Origin: an uncultured SAR116 cluster alpha proteobacterium
Lineage (GTDB): Bacteria; Pseudomonadota; Alphaproteobacteria; Puniceispirillales; Marisalimonadaceae
Assembly (NCBI GenBank): GCA_902619615.1
Contig: CACNFD010000005.1
Span: 1-64,000 of the forward strand
DNA length: 64,000 nucleotides
Direction of reading: 5' to 3'
Positions 28,350 through 36,312 of the stretch are shown here, in pieces. Both the position numbers and the translations under genes were made by a program. The stretch's first letter is position 1. The number at the start of each line of letters is the position of its first letter. The notes under the pieces are model-generated. The model was not told the DNA's origin. It did no database searches and saw only the letters and a list, made by a program, of their open reading frames with translations.

Positions 28350-29069
28350 ATGAAAAAAGCTTTAGTCTTAGGTGTTGGTCCATTGAATGGTTTGGGTGGA
28401 CAATTGTGTAGAAAAATTGCTCAAAATAATTTTGAAGTGTTTGTTGCTGGTAGAACCAAGCAATCTTTAGATGTTTTGGTTGACACAATTATAAAAGATG
28501 GAAATAAAGCAATACCTCTTGTAGTAGATGCAACTGATGAAAACCAAATTAAAAATATGATCAAAGAAGTTGGCCCAGGTTTAGATTTTGCTGTTTATAA
28601 TGTAGGAAATAGTCGACCAGGTAAGATCATAGAAATGGATGCTAGTTATTTTCGAGAAAGTTGGGAATCATGTTGTTTTGGAGGTTTCTTGTTTGCTAAA
28701 GAAGTTATTAAGTCCTTCTTGAGTCAAAAAATTGCTGGGACGATAATTTTTACGGGTGCTAGTGCGTCTTTAAGAGGTAAATCAAATTTTGGTGCATTTA
28801 ATTCTGCTAAAGGCGCATTGCGTAATTTTGCTCAGGCTTTAGCTAAAGAATACGCTGAAAACTCAATTCATGTGAGTCATGTAATTGTAGATGGAGGGTT
28901 AGCTGGAGAAAGAATAAAACAACGCTTATCAGATTTTGATCAAAGAGTTAAGGAAGGTAAACTTATTAACATAGAGAATGTTACAGATGCTTATATGTTT
29001 TTATATAATCAAAGTAAAGACGCATGGACATTTGAATTAGACTTAAGAACTTCTCAAGAAAATTGGTAA
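28350..29069 (+). CDS. SDR-family oxidoreductase
   Basis: This 239-aa protein has an atypical cofactor motif GVGPLNGLGGQLCRK at residues 8-22 in place of TGxxxGIG, YNVGNSRPG near 88 instead of NNAG, FTGASASLRGK near 134 and a shifted FGAFNSAKGALRN with Lys near 154 where Y-x-x-x-K is expected; the Tyr position appears to be Phe or Asn. It is therefore a divergent member, possibly with altered catalysis. It ends 23 bases before a classical SDR gene. Confidence 0.82.
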   Translation: MKKALVLGVGPLNGLGGQLCRKIAQNNFEVFVAGRTKQSLDVLVDTIIKDGNKAIPLVVDATDENQIKNMIKEVGPGLDFAVYNVGNSRPGKIIEMDASYFRESWESCCFGGFLFAKEVIKSFLSQKIAGTIIFTGASASLRGKSNFGAFNSAKGALRNFAQALAKEYAENSIHVSHVIVDGGLAGERIKQRLSDFDQRVKEGKLINIENVTDAYMFLYNQSKDAWTFELDLRTSQENW

Positions 29070-29092
29070 GAAAAAAGGGAAGGTGGAAAAAA

Positions 29093-29857
29093 ATGAAATT
29101 ATTTAATTTAACTGACAAGGTGGCCATTATAACGGGTGGAAATGGTGGTATAGGCTTCGCGATGGCTAAAGCCATTGGTGAAGCAGGAGCAACCGTTGTA
29201 ATCGCTGGAAGGAATGAAATCAAAAACAAAAAATCAATTGAAGAGTTAAATTCTTTGGAAATTAAATGTAAATCTTTGACAGTTGATGTAGTTAACGAAA
29301 ACTCATGTAATAAACTTATTGAAGATGTGGCTAAAGAATTTGGAAAGCTACATATATTAATTAATAATGCTGGAACAAATATAAGAAAACGACCTGAAGA
29401 ATATGAGTTAAAAGAATGGACGTCAATAATAGATACAAATTTAATAAGTACATTTACCTGCTCTAAGGCAGCTTTTAAACATTTCAAAAATATAAATAGT
29501 GGAAAAATAATTAACATTGGATCAATGCATTCTCTGTTCGGTGCTCCTCTTGGAAGTGCATATTCTGCAAGTAAAGGAGGGGTGGTTCAATTAACAAAAA
29601 GTCTTGCTAATACTTGGGCTAAAGATAACATCCAAGTAAATGCAGTTTTACCAGGATATATCGATACGACATTAACTCGTCAGGCTAGGATTGACATCCC
29701 TGAACTACAGTCAAGGGTTGAAGAAAGAACTCCTGCTGGGCGTTGGGGAGATCCAGATGATTTGGGAGGAATAGCAGTATTTTTATCTAGTGATGCCTCT
29801 AATTATGTTACTGGTACAGCAATACCTGTTGATGGTGGTTATTCAATTAACGGGTAA
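29093..29857 (+). CDS. SDR-family oxidoreductase (KduD/gluconate dehydrogenase-like)
   Basis: A 254-aa classical SDR with TGGNGGIGFAM near residue 15, NNAGTNIRKRPEE near 91, a catalytic Ser in INIGSMHS near 143 and Y-S-A-S-K near 157. The ending VTGTAIPVDGGYSING is canonical, and PAGRWGDPDDLGG is typical of 2-deoxy-gluconate/KduD-like enzymes. ATG 29093 follows GGGAAGGTGG; an upstream in-frame TTG at 29063 would add residues before the conserved start and overlaps the previous gene. It is followed after 22 bases by a DapA-family enzyme, suggesting a sugar-acid or hydroxy-acid pathway. Confidence 0.91.
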   Translation: MKLFNLTDKVAIITGGNGGIGFAMAKAIGEAGATVVIAGRNEIKNKKSIEELNSLEIKCKSLTVDVVNENSCNKLIEDVAKEFGKLHILINNAGTNIRKRPEEYELKEWTSIIDTNLISTFTCSKAAFKHFKNINSGKIINIGSMHSLFGAPLGSAYSASKGGVVQLTKSLANTWAKDNIQVNAVLPGYIDTTLTRQARIDIPELQSRVEERTPAGRWGDPDDLGGIAVFLSSDASNYVTGTAIPVDGGYSING

Positions 29858-29879
29858 ATTAAAATAGAAGGAAGTTAAT

Positions 29880-30809
29880 ATGGAAAATATTTTCAAAGGT
29901 TGTATGCCGGCTCTTATGACGCCATGTAACCAGGATCTTTCTCCAAATTTTGATTTACTTGTGAAAAAAGCTGATGAACTAATGAATTATGGAATGTCAG
30001 CAGTAATTTATTGTGGATCAATGGGAGATTGGCCTTTATTGAGTGATGAAGAAAGACAAGAGGGCGTCTCTAGGTTGGTTAAAGCTGGTATTCCTACAAT
30101 TGTAGGCACTGGTTCAATTAATTCCAAAAAAGCAACCGGACATGCTGTACACGCTCAAGAAGTGGGTGCTTTAGGTCTTATGGTCATCCCAAGAGTTTTA
30201 TCTAGGGGGCCATCACTTTCAGCTCAGAGAGAACATTTTGCATCTATTTTGAGAGGAGCGTCTAAACTTCCTGCTGTAATTTACAATAGTCATTATTATG
30301 GCTTTTCAACAAGAGCAGATTTATTTTTTGATTTAAGAAAAGAATATCCAAATTTAGTAGGTTTTAAAGAATTTGGAGGTGCTAAAGATCTTAGTTATGC
30401 TGCGGAACATATTACTTCTAAAGACAAAGATATATCTTTGATGATTGGTGTAGATACAACTGTTTATCATGGCTATGTGAATTGTGGTGCAGTTGGCGCA
30501 ATAACTGGAGTAGGAAATGCATTTCCAAAAGAAGTATTGCATTTAATTAATTTATGTGAAAAAGCTGCAAAAGGTGATTCTTTGGCTAGAGAAAAAGCCA
30601 AAGAACTTGAAAGTGCGCTTGCCGTTTTGTCATCTTTTGATGAGGGACCAGATCTGGTGCTTTATTATAAATACTTAATGGTTTTAAATGGAGAAAAAGC
30701 ATACAATTTGCACTTTAATCCAACTGATAAGTTAAGTGAAAGTCAGAAAAAATATGCTGAAAGTCAATATACGTTATTTAAAAACTGGTATCGAAATTGG
30801 TATAAATAA
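29880..30809 (+). CDS. DapA-family (N-acetylneuraminate lyase superfamily) lyase
   Basis: The 309-aa TIM-barrel protein has CGSMGDWPLLSDEER near residue 44 (GTTGE-equivalent loop), VIYNSHYYG near 137 with the catalytic Tyr, and GFKEFGGAKDL near 160 with the Schiff-base Lys. These define pyruvate-type class I aldolases and dehydratases such as dihydrodipicolinate synthase, KDG aldolase and hydroxyproline-pathway deaminases. Being last in a run with two SDRs, it is probably catabolic rather than lysine synthesis. Its end lies about 200 bases from the mobile element's left end. Confidence 0.87.
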   Translation: MENIFKGCMPALMTPCNQDLSPNFDLLVKKADELMNYGMSAVIYCGSMGDWPLLSDEERQEGVSRLVKAGIPTIVGTGSINSKKATGHAVHAQEVGALGLMVIPRVLSRGPSLSAQREHFASILRGASKLPAVIYNSHYYGFSTRADLFFDLRKEYPNLVGFKEFGGAKDLSYAAEHITSKDKDISLMIGVDTTVYHGYVNCGAVGAITGVGNAFPKEVLHLINLCEKAAKGDSLAREKAKELESALAVLSSFDEGPDLVLYYKYLMVLNGEKAYNLHFNPTDKLSESQKKYAESQYTLFKNWYRNWYK

Positions 30810-31015
30810 AGGCCAATAATTAAGTATTGTTTAACTTCTTGTATATCATTAGGTGGATTTTCATTAAGGGAAGAATTATTAGATCTCTGATTTTTTTAAT
30901 TTTTAATTGTTTACAAGTTTCTTTAAAGACAAGTCATATTAATATACCACCTGATAAGCCTATGACAGTACTTTTTATTAATACTAATCCAAACAATCAT
31001 ATCTCTTTTTAGAAA
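30810..31015. other. Chromosomal gap before attL, no gene supported
   Basis: These 206 bases lie between the DapA-like gene and the left attachment repeat. On the minus strand a short hydrophobic frame is visible (GLSGGIL followed by a stop, then more open codons) that could be a decayed gene end, but nothing is recognisable. Before the element inserted, this sequence was directly downstream of the tRNA-Arg 3' end. Confidence 0.5.
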
Positions 31016-31061
31016 ATGGTGAACGCGAGAGGATTCGAACCTCTGACCTACTGCTTAGAAG
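31016..31061. repeat. attL: 46-bp copy of the tRNA-Arg 3' half
   Basis: The bases match 38920-38965 exactly, starting at A before TGGTGAACGC and ending AGAAG. On the minus strand this is the anticodon loop, 3' anticodon arm, T arm, acceptor 3' strand and CCA of tRNA-Arg(TCT). Identity stops at the next base on the right (T versus G) and one base further left. No 5' half is present, so it is not a working tRNA gene. Confidence 0.93.
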
Positions 31062-31147
31062 TAAAAGGGTTTATCCTCTTACATTTCTAAAAAGCTAGTA
31101 AATACAACAACTTACACCTAGTTAAAACCAATACTTTACATCAAAAC

Positions 31148-31170
31148 ACTATTCACATATCATTCACATA
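31148..31170 (+). repeat. Candidate left integrase arm sites (two ATTCACATA copies)
   Basis: Two copies of ATTCACATA lie at 31151 and 31162, 11 bases apart, about 90 bases inside attL. The first is within ACTATTCACATA, which is repeated exactly at 38865-38876 near the other end. Same orientation at both ends and closeness to the integrase genes fit arm-type binding sites. The 9-mer also occurs once inside the hpf gene near 40672, so the 9-mer alone is not unique. Confidence 0.55.
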
Positions 31171-31198
31171 TAAGGTATTTTTGTGAAAGGTAATCTCG

Positions 31199-31789
31199 AT
31201 GAAAAGATGTTCAATATATGCCAGAGTTAGTACTGATAGTCAAACTACTGATAATCAACTTATAGAACTTCAAAAGATTGCAAAACTAAAGGGATATGTA
31301 GTTACTCAAATCTTTACTGATGAGGGAATATCTGGGTCTAAAGGTAGGGATTTTAGAACTGGGTTTGACAACATTATCATAGGTGCAATCAAAAAGGATT
31401 TTGACATTATACTTTGTTGGTCAGTTGATAGGCTTGGGAGAAGTTTACAAGACTTAGTTTCATTTCTAAATGAGATACATTCAGTAGGTTGTGATTTGTA
31501 TATTCATCAATCTGGAATCGACACTTCTACACCTTCTGGAAAAATGATGTTTCAAATGTGTGGAGTGTTTGCAGAGTTTGAAAGAGGTATGATTAGAGAG
31601 AGGGTTATATCTGGACAGAACAGGGCAAAATCTCAAGGGAAACATATTGGTAGACCAACTAATCTTAATGAGGGTCTTACTCATTCTATCAAGTATATGA
31701 AAGAACAAGGAGTAGGTATTAGAAAGATTGCAAAAGAACTCAAAGTAGGAGTTGGTACAGTTTACAAAGTCTTAGATGAAGTAGCGTAA
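31199..31789 (+). CDS. Serine recombinase, resolvase/invertase family
   Basis: This 196-aa protein opens with IYARVSTDSQTTDNQ, carrying the catalytic Ser11, then WSVDRLGRSLQDL near residue 69 with catalytic Arg residues, and FAEFERGMIRERV near 126 in the E helix. The C-terminal 45 residues form a helix-turn-helix (GIRKIAKELKVGVGTVYK). It is the small resolvase/invertase type, not a large serine integrase. It may resolve multimers, invert DNA or regulate excision. AAAGG lies 8 bases before the ATG. It is the first gene inside the element's left end. Confidence 0.92.
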   Translation: MKRCSIYARVSTDSQTTDNQLIELQKIAKLKGYVVTQIFTDEGISGSKGRDFRTGFDNIIIGAIKKDFDIILCWSVDRLGRSLQDLVSFLNEIHSVGCDLYIHQSGIDTSTPSGKMMFQMCGVFAEFERGMIRERVISGQNRAKSQGKHIGRPTNLNEGLTHSIKYMKEQGVGIRKIAKELKVGVGTVYKVLDEVA

Positions 31790-31962
31790 TGAGGATAACA
31801 AAGTTCATAGAATATTACACAAACTTTAGAAAAAGATTCCCAACATTAAAGGAACTTGAGAGAAGAACTATTAGAGAAAAACAACTGATAAAAGAAGTCT
31901 CAGAAGCTGAACTTGATGACATAGATTGGAATACTAAAAAGGATAAAAATGACAAAGTTTGA
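31789..31962 (+). CDS. 57-aa ORF linking the two recombinase genes
   Basis: The ATG overlaps the resolvase stop (TAATG), and the frame ends 14 bases inside the integrase gene. The product is highly charged, with a basic N-terminal half (FRKRFPTLKELERRTIREKQ) and acidic C-terminal part, and no cysteine. This position and size suit a recombination directionality factor or a small regulator, but I see no recognisable xis fold. Overlaps on both sides imply translation of all three from one mRNA. Confidence 0.6.
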   Translation: MRITKFIEYYTNFRKRFPTLKELERRTIREKQLIKEVSEAELDDIDWNTKKDKNDKV

Positions 31963-33268
31963 AATGAACCAAATTGATGTAAGAGGTGATGGTAAAGTCA
32001 TTCTTTATCATAGACCAGATGTTGTTTCTAATCCCAAATGGCAATGTCGAGTAAGTGTTGATGGGAGTACTGGTTACAAAGTCTTTTCAACTAAAACATC
32101 TGATAAGTCAGAAGCTGAAAGAATAGGTTTAGACAAATACTTTGAGTTAAGAAACAAAGTAGAAAAAGGTGGAAGTTTAAAAGGTAAAACTATCAGACAA
32201 GTTTTCGAAGAATGGAAAAAGTATGTACTTAGTAGAATTACAAATAGAACTACAAGTAACATAGAAAAGAATACAATATGGGTTCTTGAAGATACTGTTG
32301 TTGAGTTCCTAAAAGGTAAAAGAATTGATGAGATAAAAAACTCAGACATTCAAGATATGATTGTCTGGAGATATTCTGATGAGAAGTACAATGAATCTTT
32401 TCAGAACAAAAAGTATAATTACTCCAAGAAATCTAAAGCCAAATCAAATGGTAAAAGTAGATACTCAATCTCTACAATGAGAAGTCATAGAGGTGCGATA
32501 AATCAGTTTTTCAAATTCTGTAAAGAAAGAGATTATATTACTCAAGATTTTATCTTTGATATTCCAAAAGGGAAATCAAATCCAAGACCAGAGTTTTCAT
32601 TAAAGGATTGGAGAAAACTAACAAACTTTATGAGAAAATGGGTAGATGAAGAACTCAGTTATTCTAAAGGGAAAGGGTATATAAGTCCTAAGATTTACAG
32701 AGAGAGATTCTACCTACAACATTACATTTTGATTTTGGGTAATACTGGATTGAGAGTTGGAGAAGCTCGAGGATTGAGATGGGTTGATTTAGAATCTGTT
32801 TCACTTCCAAATGAAGAGGAAAGATTACTTTTGAAAGTTGATGGAAAAACTGGAAAAAGAGATACGATTGCAAATCCAAATACTGAAGAATACTTCAAGA
32901 GATTATTTGATTTTCGATTGAAAGAATTAGGTATTGATAAAGACAAGTTTGATTTAAGAGAACATATCTTTTGTCACCCAGATGGAAAACCAGTTCAATC
33001 TTATAAAGTTGGATACAAAACATTATTAGATAAATGTGGATTAAGAGAAAATAATGATGGTGATTACAGAACCATTTATTCGTTAAGACATACCTATGCA
33101 ACTATGAGAATAAACCAAGTTCCGATATATCAGTTAGCAGTAAATATGGGTACAAGTGTAAAGATGATTGAGGACTATTATTCTCATGCAAAAACAAAAG
33201 ACCCAGAGTTTGCTAAAACAATCACAAAAGGTAATCAGCTAGGTTCAAGTAAAGTATTACCTTTCTAA
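31949..33268 (+). CDS. Tyrosine-type site-specific integrase
   Basis: The 439-aa protein is a phage-type integrase: an N-terminal SAM-like arm/core-binding region to about residue 200, then the catalytic domain with Arg in GNTGLRVGEARGLRW near 267, H-x-x-R in YSLRHTYATMRI near 378 and the nucleophile Tyr in MIEDYYSHAKTKD near 408. An insertion of about 15 charged residues follows KKYNYSKKSKAKS near 150. It should integrate and excise the element at the tRNA-Arg 3' end, about 900 bases away from attL. Its start lies within the 57-aa ORF. Confidence 0.93.
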   Translation: MTKFEMNQIDVRGDGKVILYHRPDVVSNPKWQCRVSVDGSTGYKVFSTKTSDKSEAERIGLDKYFELRNKVEKGGSLKGKTIRQVFEEWKKYVLSRITNRTTSNIEKNTIWVLEDTVVEFLKGKRIDEIKNSDIQDMIVWRYSDEKYNESFQNKKYNYSKKSKAKSNGKSRYSISTMRSHRGAINQFFKFCKERDYITQDFIFDIPKGKSNPRPEFSLKDWRKLTNFMRKWVDEELSYSKGKGYISPKIYRERFYLQHYILILGNTGLRVGEARGLRWVDLESVSLPNEEERLLLKVDGKTGKRDTIANPNTEEYFKRLFDFRLKELGIDKDKFDLREHIFCHPDGKPVQSYKVGYKTLLDKCGLRENNDGDYRTIYSLRHTYATMRINQVPIYQLAVNMGTSVKMIEDYYSHAKTKDPEFAKTITKGNQLGSSKVLPF

Positions 33269-33504
33269 TTTTCGGACAATTTTAAGGACTTTTCGGAACT
33301 ATCGGAAACACTACTCTCAGTAAGAGTAAACTATCCGTCAGAACCCCTTAAATCACCCCCAATCACTATATAAACGATATATATTCCAAAAAGGTTTAAT
33401 AAACATATATCCGTTGTGTTTAGTATTTGTTGTTTATCAATTTTAACTTTGAATTTCCTTAAAAAATAGAGGGTGTTGCATTTTCAAAAAGGGTATGGCA
33501 AAAT
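33269..33504. other. Non-coding gap with short repeated TTTTCGGA motifs
   Basis: These 236 bases separate the integrase from the methyltransferase. TTTTCGGA occurs at the start and again about 20 bases later, with ATCGGAAA following, and a partly palindromic AT stretch ATATAAACGATATAT lies near the middle. These could be regulator-binding or replication-related sites, or the methyltransferase promoter. I see no ORF and no clear terminator. Confidence 0.4.
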
Positions 33505-34887
33505 GTGTTTATGTTTGTAGATATCAAGAAAATCAAACCACACCCTAAGAACCAAGAAATATATTCATTATCTAATATTGATGATTTAAGAACATCTATT
33601 AGGTCAGTTGGTTTGTTAGAAAAGATTATTATTGACCAACATTTTCAAATCATAAGTGGTCATAGAAGATATTTAGCAGTCTGTAATCTTAATTGGAAAG
33701 AAGTAGAATGTGAACAAATAGAAGTAAATGAATCAGACGCAATAACTTATTTAATTCATCATAATAAACAGAGGATAAAAACCTGTAGAGAATTATTAAA
33801 TGAAGCTAAAGTATTGATGGAAGAACATAAAATTGGTCAAGGAAAAAGAAGTGACCTTATATTATGTGAAGAAGTTTTAACTTCGGTAAATCTGAACCGA
33901 AGTCGTACCAGAGACATAGTTGGAGATTTGATTGGCATATCTGGAGTCCAGATAACCAAATTATTATTCATTGAAAAACACAATCCTGGACTGATTGATT
34001 TGATAGACAATGGATTGTTTACAATTAACCAAGCCTATATTCAGACCAGTAGAGACAAAAAAGAACAAGATGCACAATTAGAAAATAGAAAAACATCTAA
34101 AAAAACATTTAATGATAACTTTAGATTTTTCAAAAAATGTTCTTCAAAAATGAATGAATTATCAACTGATGAAGTTGATTGTATTTTTACATCTCCACCA
34201 TATTGGAACAAAAGAAAGTATTGTGAGAATGGTGGACTGGGTAATGAAAAAGATTCTGATGAATATGTTTCTAACTTAGTAAAACATCTTAATGATTGTA
34301 AAAGAGTTTTAAGTGATACTGGTTCATTTTTCTTAAATCTTGGAGACACATTTCATCAGGGCAACCTTATGAATATCCCCCATAGGGTTGCCATTTCTTT
34401 ACAAGAAAAGGGTTGGATATTAAGAAACACAATTATCTGGGCTAAAACAAATCCCAAACCATCATCATCTAAGAATAACTTATGTCCTACATACGAGTTT
34501 ATATTCCATCTGGTTAAATCAATGGATTACAAATATAACCACACTCTAATACCTCTAAAAGAGGATACAAAACCATCTCATGCACCTAGACATAGAAATT
34601 TAAAGTGTTCTTCAACTATGCAGACACCTTACATTCCTAGAGAGGGTAAAAATATGGGTGATTGGTGGAATGAAGATATTGTTAAAAGTGCAGTAGTTAA
34701 TCAAAAGTCATTTGGTGAAGTTGAACACCCTGCTCCGTTTCCTCCTAAGATAGTAACATTACCAGTCCTACAAACTACTCAAGAGGGTGATTTAGTCCTT
34801 GACCCTTTCATGGGTAGTGGAACGACTGGTAATGTCGCTAATCAATACAATAGAAGATTTGTAGGGTATGATGTTCAAGTTTATTAA
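33505..34887 (+). CDS. ParB-like N-terminal domain fused to N4/N6 DNA methyltransferase
   Basis: This 460-aa protein has a ParB/Srx-type N-terminal domain (IKPHPKNQEIYS, IIDQHFQIISGHRRYLA) to about residue 110, a helical linker, then a beta-class methyltransferase: TSPPYWNKRK near 228 (catalytic motif IV) followed by DPFMGSGTTGN near 432 (SAM motif I). The SPPY form is typical of N4-cytosine enzymes. Such fusions are common on phages and islands and usually act without a restriction enzyme; none is seen here. GTG 33505 or ATG 33511 are both possible starts. Confidence 0.9.
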   Translation: MFMFVDIKKIKPHPKNQEIYSLSNIDDLRTSIRSVGLLEKIIIDQHFQIISGHRRYLAVCNLNWKEVECEQIEVNESDAITYLIHHNKQRIKTCRELLNEAKVLMEEHKIGQGKRSDLILCEEVLTSVNLNRSRTRDIVGDLIGISGVQITKLLFIEKHNPGLIDLIDNGLFTINQAYIQTSRDKKEQDAQLENRKTSKKTFNDNFRFFKKCSSKMNELSTDEVDCIFTSPPYWNKRKYCENGGLGNEKDSDEYVSNLVKHLNDCKRVLSDTGSFFLNLGDTFHQGNLMNIPHRVAISLQEKGWILRNTIIWAKTNPKPSSSKNNLCPTYEFIFHLVKSMDYKYNHTLIPLKEDTKPSHAPRHRNLKCSSTMQTPYIPREGKNMGDWWNEDIVKSAVVNQKSFGEVEHPAPFPPKIVTLPVLQTTQEGDLVLDPFMGSGTTGNVANQYNRRFVGYDVQVY

Positions 34888-34901
34888 AAGAAAGGTTTCA
34901 T

Positions 34902-35327
34902 ATGAATTTAAAATTACCTGAAGATACTATAACAATGGAAAATATTCAGCAGATATATGATTATGTGTTTGCTCCTTATGTAAAACAATTAAAATTGTCT
35001 TTTTTAAGTATTGAAGAAGGAAAGGTTGTCGCAAGATTAGAAAATTCTAAAGATTATCAATTTGTTACAGGTGCTTTATCTGGACAAATTTTGATGTCAG
35101 TAATTGATACAGTTATGTCTATTGCAATGAATACGTCAACCAAATCTCAAAGATGAACACTTTCTCAAAACAATAATTTTATAAGACCAGCTTTTGGAGA
35201 TTATTTTATAATTGAAAGTGAGGTTCAAAGGTTTGGTAGCACAATAGCAATTGGTGAAACAAAAATTTATTCAGAAGAGAGTAGAGATATTCTGTGTCAT
35301 GCTATATCGACATATCCATTAAAATAA
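34902..35327 (+). pseudogene. PaaI-like hotdog thioesterase, broken by in-frame TGA
   Basis: The frame encodes a single hotdog domain of about 140 codons. VTGALSGQILMSVIDTVMS near residue 62 corresponds to the PaaI HGG-x-x-x-x-x-D helix, and NNNFIRPAFGDYF near 92 to its N-F-x-R-P-x-x-G-D strand. TGA at 35154-35156 (codon 85) splits it; the same frame then continues to TAA at 35325-35327. CGA changed to TGA is a simple explanation. GAAAGG lies upstream of the ATG. It follows the methyltransferase by 14 bases and faces the ols operon. Confidence 0.72.
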
Positions 35328-35344
35328 TATGATAATCAAATATA

Positions 35345-35446
35345 GGTGTTCTAAAGTCCTCTTAATAAGAGGATAAAAAACTCCCAGAAAACCTACACTT
35401 TTGAATCACAAAAAATGATGTTCTAAAGGAGTTACTTTGGAACACC
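35345..35446. repeat. 102-bp nested inverted-repeat element (three-way junction)
   Basis: Outer 13-base arms 35345-35357 (GGTGTTCTAAAGT) and 35434-35446 (ACTTTGGAACACC) pair with one G-T/C-A position. Directly inside are a 6-bp hairpin (35358-35372, CCTCTT/AAGAGG) and a second stem, AACTCC 35379-35384 with GGAGTT 35428-35433, which abuts the outer arm. The whole folds as a three-way junction. It lies between two convergent genes, so it may be a MITE-like insertion or act as a terminator or RNA processing site. Confidence 0.65.
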
Positions 35447-35482
35447 ATTTATCATTACAAGATTTCAGTGATAATATTAATT

Positions 35483-36307
35483 TCAAGGTTTTTTTGATAA
35501 AGCGCTAGCGTAAACTTTTTTTATTTGATTTTCTAAATATTTACTAAGATCTTTTCTGCTAGAAAAATCTTTTGCATTCACTTTGTCTAAATATATTAAT
35601 CTTGCTTTTATAGATCTTAAATGTGCTAATACTGACAGGTGAGGTTCAAGATCCATATTACCATACCATGCTATTAAAGGTCTTAACCATCTATTAATTG
35701 GTATTCCATTTAAGTCTGAATAAACTATAACTATTGGCTGAATGATAAAATTTTGACCTTCTACAGAAGAAAAAGAGCTTGATTTGAAGTCTAATACTCT
35801 GTTCCCATCAGATGTTGTTCCCTCAGGAAAAATAAATATTTTCTCATCAGATGATAATGATTTAAAAATATTATTTTTTTGATAAAGGCTGTCAGACCTA
35901 TTTCTACTTATAAATATTGTTCTACCTAATTTAGCTAAAAATCCAAATAATGGCCAATTCTCCACTTCAGATTTTGCGACAAATCTTACTGGGTATATAG
36001 AGCCTAATATAGGTATGTCTAAATATGATAGATGATTACTGATATATAGATTACAATCATTTGATATATTTATTTCACCTTCTAATTCAATACGGACAGA
36101 TAAAAGCCATATAAGTAATTTATGAAAAATAACAGGTAACCATTTTCCAAAAAGGGGAATTATTTTTCCCAAAAGGAACGTCATAATTATAAGAAGAATA
36201 GAAAATGATACAAAAACAATTAACTTTAGAATAAAAATGAAATTGTCTAAAAATGATAGAGTGTCTATTGGACTATAATATGTATTTTGCTTAACTGTCA
36301 CAATCAA
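35483..36307 (-). CDS. olsA: OlsA-like lyso-ornithine lipid O-acyltransferase (PlsC family)
   Basis: The 274-aa membrane protein has N-terminal hydrophobic segments (residues 25-62), the acyltransferase motif NHLSYLD at 91-97, VAKSEVENWPLFG near 110 and FPEGTTSDG at 160-168. This fold transfers an acyl chain to a hydroxyl. Alone it could be a lysophosphatidate acyltransferase, but it follows an OlsB-like gene by 5 bases, which makes the second step of ornithine-lipid synthesis the best reading. Ornithine lipids contain no phosphorus and replace phospholipids in many bacteria under phosphate shortage. Confidence 0.85.
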   Translation of the reverse strand: MIVTVKQNTYYSPIDTLSFLDNFIFILKLIVFVSFSILLIIMTFLLGKIIPLFGKWLPVIFHKLLIWLLSVRIELEGEINISNDCNLYISNHLSYLDIPILGSIYPVRFVAKSEVENWPLFGFLAKLGRTIFISRNRSDSLYQKNNIFKSLSSDEKIFIFPEGTTSDGNRVLDFKSSSFSSVEGQNFIIQPIVIVYSDLNGIPINRWLRPLIAWYGNMDLEPHLSVLAHLRSIKARLIYLDKVNAKDFSSRKDLSKYLENQIKKVYASALSKKP

Positions 36308-36312
36308 TCACT

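Noticed and set aside
28981..29517. 178-aa hydrophobic frame on the minus strand
   Set aside because: It lies opposite a canonical SDR with all catalytic motifs; the hydrophobicity is a by-product of AT-rich codons.
31016..31061. Partial tRNA-Arg sequence as a second tRNA gene
   Set aside because: Only the 3' half from the anticodon loop is present; the following bases do not pair to complete a cloverleaf. It is the displaced attachment copy.
20805..35156. Use of TGA or TAA as sense codons
   Set aside because: Both triplets end many clearly intact genes in the window (for example TGA at 10645 and TAA at 2327), so the internal stops are lesions or errors.
35345..35446. Integron attC site
   Set aside because: The ends do not show the required RYYYAAC/GTTRRRY core pair and no integron integrase (IntI-type insertion) is present.
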